Positions 63,356 through 64,000 of a stretch of 64,000 nucleotides of DNA are shown here, in pieces. The translations under genes were made by a program, and so were the position numbers. Origin of the DNA: Hypomesus transpacificus (taxonomy: Eukaryota > Chordata > Actinopteri > Osmeriformes > Osmeridae); the NCBI RefSeq assembly GCF_021917145.1, contig NC_061074.1, positions 466,651 to 530,650 of the forward strand, read 5' to 3'. The notes under the pieces are model-generated. The model did not search any database, was not told where the DNA came from, and saw nothing but the letters and a program-made list of their open reading frames with translations. Position 1 is the stretch's first letter, and the number at the start of each line of letters is the position of its first letter.

Positions 63356-63930
63356 GTCTCTCTTTCCCTTTGTCTTCCCTCGCTATTTTCTTTCCTCTCC
63401 CTGCCTCTCTCTCTCTCTCTTCACAGACAACAAGTCGTTCTTCGTCCTCTCCATGTCGGACAACGGAGCCCAGATCTACGAGCTGATGGCCCCCACTGTT
63501 TCAGACCAGAGAACGTAAGTCCCTCTCCCCATCTCTCCCCTCACCCTCTTACCGCAGACCGAAGGCTGTTCTCTCACTGACGTGTTGTTCCACCTTTTCT
63601 CCACCAGGTGGCAGCGTCTGATCACCCAGAGGGCGGATGCCATGAAAGTCAAACCCCACAGTGTGATCCCCTTACCTCAGCCCGAGTACGCTGGTTAACT
63701 CTCCCTCTGTTTTCATATCCAGATGACAACTGAAATATGTTCCTGTACTCAACTGAATCTCTCTTTATCCTTTTCTTTTTTTTGTCTCTCTCTCCCTTTT
63801 TGTCATTCTCTCCCTGTTTCTCCCCCTCTGTGTAGTGGAGAGAGAGACGGTGTGGAGATGATCACTGTAGGGATCTCCAGACTCACTAAGGACCAAGATC
63901 GCACCTCCACTGGAAGCACCAGATCCACAG
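37793..63930 (+). CDS. arhgef12: ARHGEF12 (LARG), RhoA guanine nucleotide exchange factor; 3' end outside window
   Basis: Links Galpha12/13-coupled receptors and plexin-B to RhoA. Coding exons: 37793-37824, 45848-45868, 46581-46675, 50194-50292, 51688-51737, 52175-52232, 52364-52578, 52718-52795, 53529-53654, 53861-53989, 54232-54366, 54572-54673, 54883-54993, 55143-55241, 55339-55381, 55525-55630, 55852-55989, 56335-56367, 57409-57523, 57665-57776, 57977-58204, 58679-58814, 59090-59125, 59265-59416, 59574-59720, 60026-60111, 60582-60707, 60929-61043, 62405-62505, 62634-62711, 62841-62916, 63034-63201, 63427-63514, 63608-63685, 63836-63930. These keep one frame for 3,607 nt (about 1,202 aa). 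Domain order is PDZ, coiled coil, RGS-like, DH, PH. The N-terminus [11 protein letters not shown] matches human LARG (1,544 aa). The gene continues past 64000 in an intron. The donor at 63202 (GTCCGA) is weak. Confidence 0.93.
38551..38626. repeat. (CT)n microsatellite
   Basis: Uninterrupted run of about 38 CT dinucleotides. Confidence 0.97.
39757..40017. repeat. 16-bp G-rich minisatellite
   Basis: About 16 copies of GGGGGAGGCTGTGTCT with variants (extra G, extra A, CTCTGTCT, GAGACTG). The + strand has a GGGGGAGG run in every unit. It leaves several frames open on both strands, none of which I take as coding. Confidence 0.95.
41940..42890. repeat. 950-bp CTC/CAC polypyrimidine-rich repeat block
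   Basis: Higher-order array of CTCCTCCACC, ACCCCTCTCC and CACCACC units with longer repeated blocks of about 60-120 bp (a segment with CCATCTCCTCTTCCTCCACC appears near 42030 and again near 42660). The + strand has almost no G. Frames of 491 and 400 codons (+) and 329, 306 and 285 codons (-) are composition artefacts. Confidence 0.95.
43362..43389. repeat. Oligo-C run, 28 nt
   Basis: Uninterrupted C on the + strand in ARHGEF12 intron 1; a candidate i-motif/G-quadruplex site and a likely assembly-error point. Confidence 0.95.
44849..45690. repeat. 40-bp minisatellite, about 20 copies
   Basis: Unit AGTCTATAGTGAGGGAGACC plus TAGAACCATGTTACCCTCAC. Most copies are identical. A few carry a short deletion (AGTCTATAAGGGGAGACC), and the 3' end has diverged copies (AGTCTAGAGAGGAACAAC with TAGAACCTTATACCCTCAC). 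The array ends about 160 bp before the 21-nt ARHGEF12 exon at 45848. No spacers separate the units, so this is not a CRISPR array. Confidence 0.97.
45848..45868 (+). other. ARHGEF12 21-nt micro-exon (exon 2)
   Basis: TTACAG acceptor, 21 nt, GTAAGT donor; encodes FTKKAS with split Arg codons on both sides. It corresponds to the basic FPLKK-type segment after the first exon of human LARG. Length is a multiple of three and both junctions are phase 2, so skipping would keep the frame. Confidence 0.75.
46196..46220. repeat. Oligo-C run, 25 nt, next to CA repeats
   Basis: A CA repeat (46166-46186) runs through ACAGACAGACA into 25 consecutive C. Further CA repeats lie at 46003-46055. Confidence 0.95.
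46581..46675 (+). other. ARHGEF12 exon 3, N-terminal linker
   Basis: Encodes [18 protein letters not shown] followed by [11 protein letters not shown], matching the human SILNRESPTDKKQK...DFDPT segment before the PDZ domain. A second in-frame acceptor (ATCCAG) six bases downstream would remove two codons. Confidence 0.85.
48436..48483 (+). other. Possible 48-nt cassette exon of ARHGEF12
   Basis: Bounded by TTGGCAG and a strong GCG/GTAAGA donor, 48 nt, phase 1 at both ends, open in the ARHGEF12 frame ([16 protein letters not shown]). Human LARG has an alternatively used in-frame segment at the same place before GLVQRCV. The peptide shows no clear similarity to it, so this may be chance. Confidence 0.35.
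49358..49496. repeat. (GA)n then (GAGAGC)n compound microsatellite
   Basis: About 40 GA repeats pass into nine to ten GAGAGC-like hexamers (CGAGAG periodicity of six). Spurious Arg/Glu and Arg/Ala frames arise. Confidence 0.96.
50080..50107. repeat. Oligo-C run, 28 nt, upstream of the PDZ exon
   Basis: Uninterrupted C on the + strand, 86 bases before the acceptor of the first PDZ exon (50194). Confidence 0.95.
50194..52578 (+). other. ARHGEF12 PDZ-domain exons
   Basis: Exons 50194-50292, 51688-51737, 52175-52232 and the start of 52364-52578 encode the PDZ domain (about residues 50-135). [20 protein letters not shown] carries the GFGLTV carboxylate-binding loop. [20 protein letters not shown] and [20 protein letters not shown] complete the fold. 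In LARG this domain binds C-termini such as those of plexin-B1 and the IGF-1 receptor (family knowledge). The rest of the last exon is a Gly/Pro/Ser-rich linker. Confidence 0.93.
52718..53654 (+). other. ARHGEF12 coiled-coil exons
   Basis: Exons 52718-52795 and 53529-53654 encode [20 protein letters not shown] and [20 protein letters not shown] plus [10 protein letters not shown], matching the human coiled-coil segment between PDZ and the RGS-like domain. The intron between them holds the palindromic hAT-like element. Confidence 0.9.
52869..53081. mobile_element. Palindromic non-autonomous hAT-like element (MITE), 213 bp
   Basis: The element starts CAGTGGTTCCAAACCCTGG and ends CCAGGGTTGGGAACCACTG. 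The two halves are near-perfect inverted repeats of about 97 nt around a centre near 52966-52985. An identical 8-bp flank GAGTAGAG lies on each side (52861-52868 and 53082-53089). Terminal CAG...CTG and an 8-bp target duplication are hAT hallmarks. It has no coding capacity. The flanking DNA is itself GTAGAGTA-rich, so the flank match is slightly less telling than it looks. Confidence 0.85.
54883..55989 (+). other. ARHGEF12 RGS-like (LH) domain exons
   Basis: Exons 54883-54993, 55143-55241, 55339-55381, 55525-55630 and 55852-55989 encode about residues 381-545. Blocks [87 protein letters not shown] and [17 protein letters not shown] match LARG. The domain binds active Galpha12/13 (family knowledge). 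Preceding exons 53861-53989, 54232-54366 and 54572-54673 encode a Ser/Pro-rich linker ending [15 protein letters not shown]. Confidence 0.92.
56755..56925. repeat. Oligo-C then (CT)n/(CTGT) microsatellite
   Basis: About 13 C followed by CTCTCTGT-type repeats in an ARHGEF12 intron. The spurious + and - frames are artefacts. Confidence 0.93.
58400..58665. repeat. CTTCTCCTCC polypyrimidine repeat upstream of an ARHGEF12 exon
   Basis: Pure pyrimidine block with three to four copies of a roughly 42-bp unit (CCTTCTCTTCCCCCTCCTCC and CCCTCCTCTCCTTCTTCTCC). It ends 14 bases before the acceptor of exon 58679, so it is an exceptionally long polypyrimidine tract. Confidence 0.9.
59751..59821 (-). mobile_element. 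SINE tail fragment, minus strand
   Basis: TTACATTTACATTTAGTCAT followed by CTCTTATCCAGAGCGACTTG matches the tail of the SINE at 10586-10772 in the same orientation. The tRNA-like head is missing, so it is a 5'-truncated or decayed copy inside an ARHGEF12 intron. Confidence 0.75.
60112..60240. repeat. Degenerate GATCTCTGACTCTCCA repeats
   Basis: About seven imperfect copies of a 16-24-bp unit (CTCTGACTCTCCAGATCT) directly after the donor of exon 60026-60111. Confidence 0.8.
61044..62404. other. ARHGEF12 intron within the DH region, 1.4 kb
   Basis: Contains a partial duplicate of the preceding exon end: TACTGCTGGAGAACATGGCCAAGTACACAGG-type sequence near 61095-61127 resembles the exon end at about 61012-61045. 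It also has GGGGCGGGGTGAG repeats (61260-61303), the 38-bp repeat (62007-62235) and a 13-G run (62328-62341). Confidence 0.6.
62007..62235. repeat. 38-bp tandem repeat, six copies
   Basis: Unit GTCTGAAGAGGAAGGGAAGG plus CTCACAGGGAGGAGAGGG, nearly identical copies starting at 62007, 62045, 62083, 62121, 62159 and 62197. Purine-rich, in the intron before exon 62405. High identity points to recent expansion. Confidence 0.95.
62634..63685 (+). other. ARHGEF12 PH-domain exons
   Basis: Exons 62634-62711, 62841-62916, 63034-63201, 63427-63514 and 63608-63685. [14 protein letters not shown] is the DH-PH linker. The PH fold runs through [78 protein letters not shown] and [13 protein letters not shown]. 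The LARG PH domain assists RhoA exchange and binds activated RhoA (family knowledge). The following exon 63836-63930 encodes a hydrophilic tail ([20 protein letters not shown]) and runs into the intron at the window end. Confidence 0.93.
63310..63352. repeat. (CT)n microsatellite
   Basis: CT run in the intron between two PH-domain exons; unremarkable apart from lying 75 bases before the acceptor of exon 63427. Confidence 0.93.
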
Positions 63931-64000
63931 GTAACCAGACAACTTGTTAACCCACTTCACCCAACCAGCCAACCCCCTGGATCTGACTAAGACGTGAACT

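Overview
The window is genomic DNA of a ray-finned (teleost-type) fish. It holds vertebrate genes with GT-AG introns, tRNA-derived SINE and hAT-type palindromic repeats, and very abundant CT/GA, GT/CA, CTGT and oligo-C microsatellites. Nothing prokaryotic, viral or CRISPR-like is present. The species cannot be fixed from the sequence. Gene names rest on protein similarity that I recognise by eye, and exon limits were built from splice sites and checked for phase continuity.

Layout, all on the + strand. (1) About 0.5-7.3 kb: PDE9A, a cGMP-specific phosphodiesterase, complete, 18 coding exons, 519 aa. (2) 7.3-18.2 kb: a gene-poor spacer with microsatellites and tRNA-derived SINE pieces. (3) 18.3-31.95 kb: OAF (out at first homolog), a secreted protein, 4 coding exons, 274 aa; its 9.7-kb intron 1 carries a 1.4-kb G-rich minisatellite. 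(4) About 33.4-36 kb: TLCD5 (TMEM136), a multipass TLC-domain membrane protein, 2 coding exons, 242 aa. (5) About 36.4 kb to the window end: ARHGEF12 (LARG), a RhoA exchange factor. Thirty-five coding exons encode about 1,202 residues covering the PDZ, coiled coil, RGS-like, DH and PH regions. The gene continues beyond the window.

OAF, TLCD5 and ARHGEF12 match the order in human 11q23.3. POU2F3, which lies between OAF and TLCD5 in human, is missing from the 1.4-kb gap here, and PDE9A (human chromosome 21) lies upstream instead. The genes do not form an operon or a shared pathway; this is ordinary vertebrate synteny.

I found no new multi-gene system. The most notable structures are small: a 52-bp tandem duplication that copied the intron/exon junction of a PDE9A exon three times, each copy a decoy acceptor that would cause early termination; a second possible PDE9A terminal exon whose acceptor is fed by a CTGT repeat; a 213-bp palindromic hAT-like element in ARHGEF12; a possible 48-nt cassette exon and several small phase-symmetric exons in ARHGEF12; an 80-codon upstream ORF before its start; and long oligo-C and polypyrimidine tracts.
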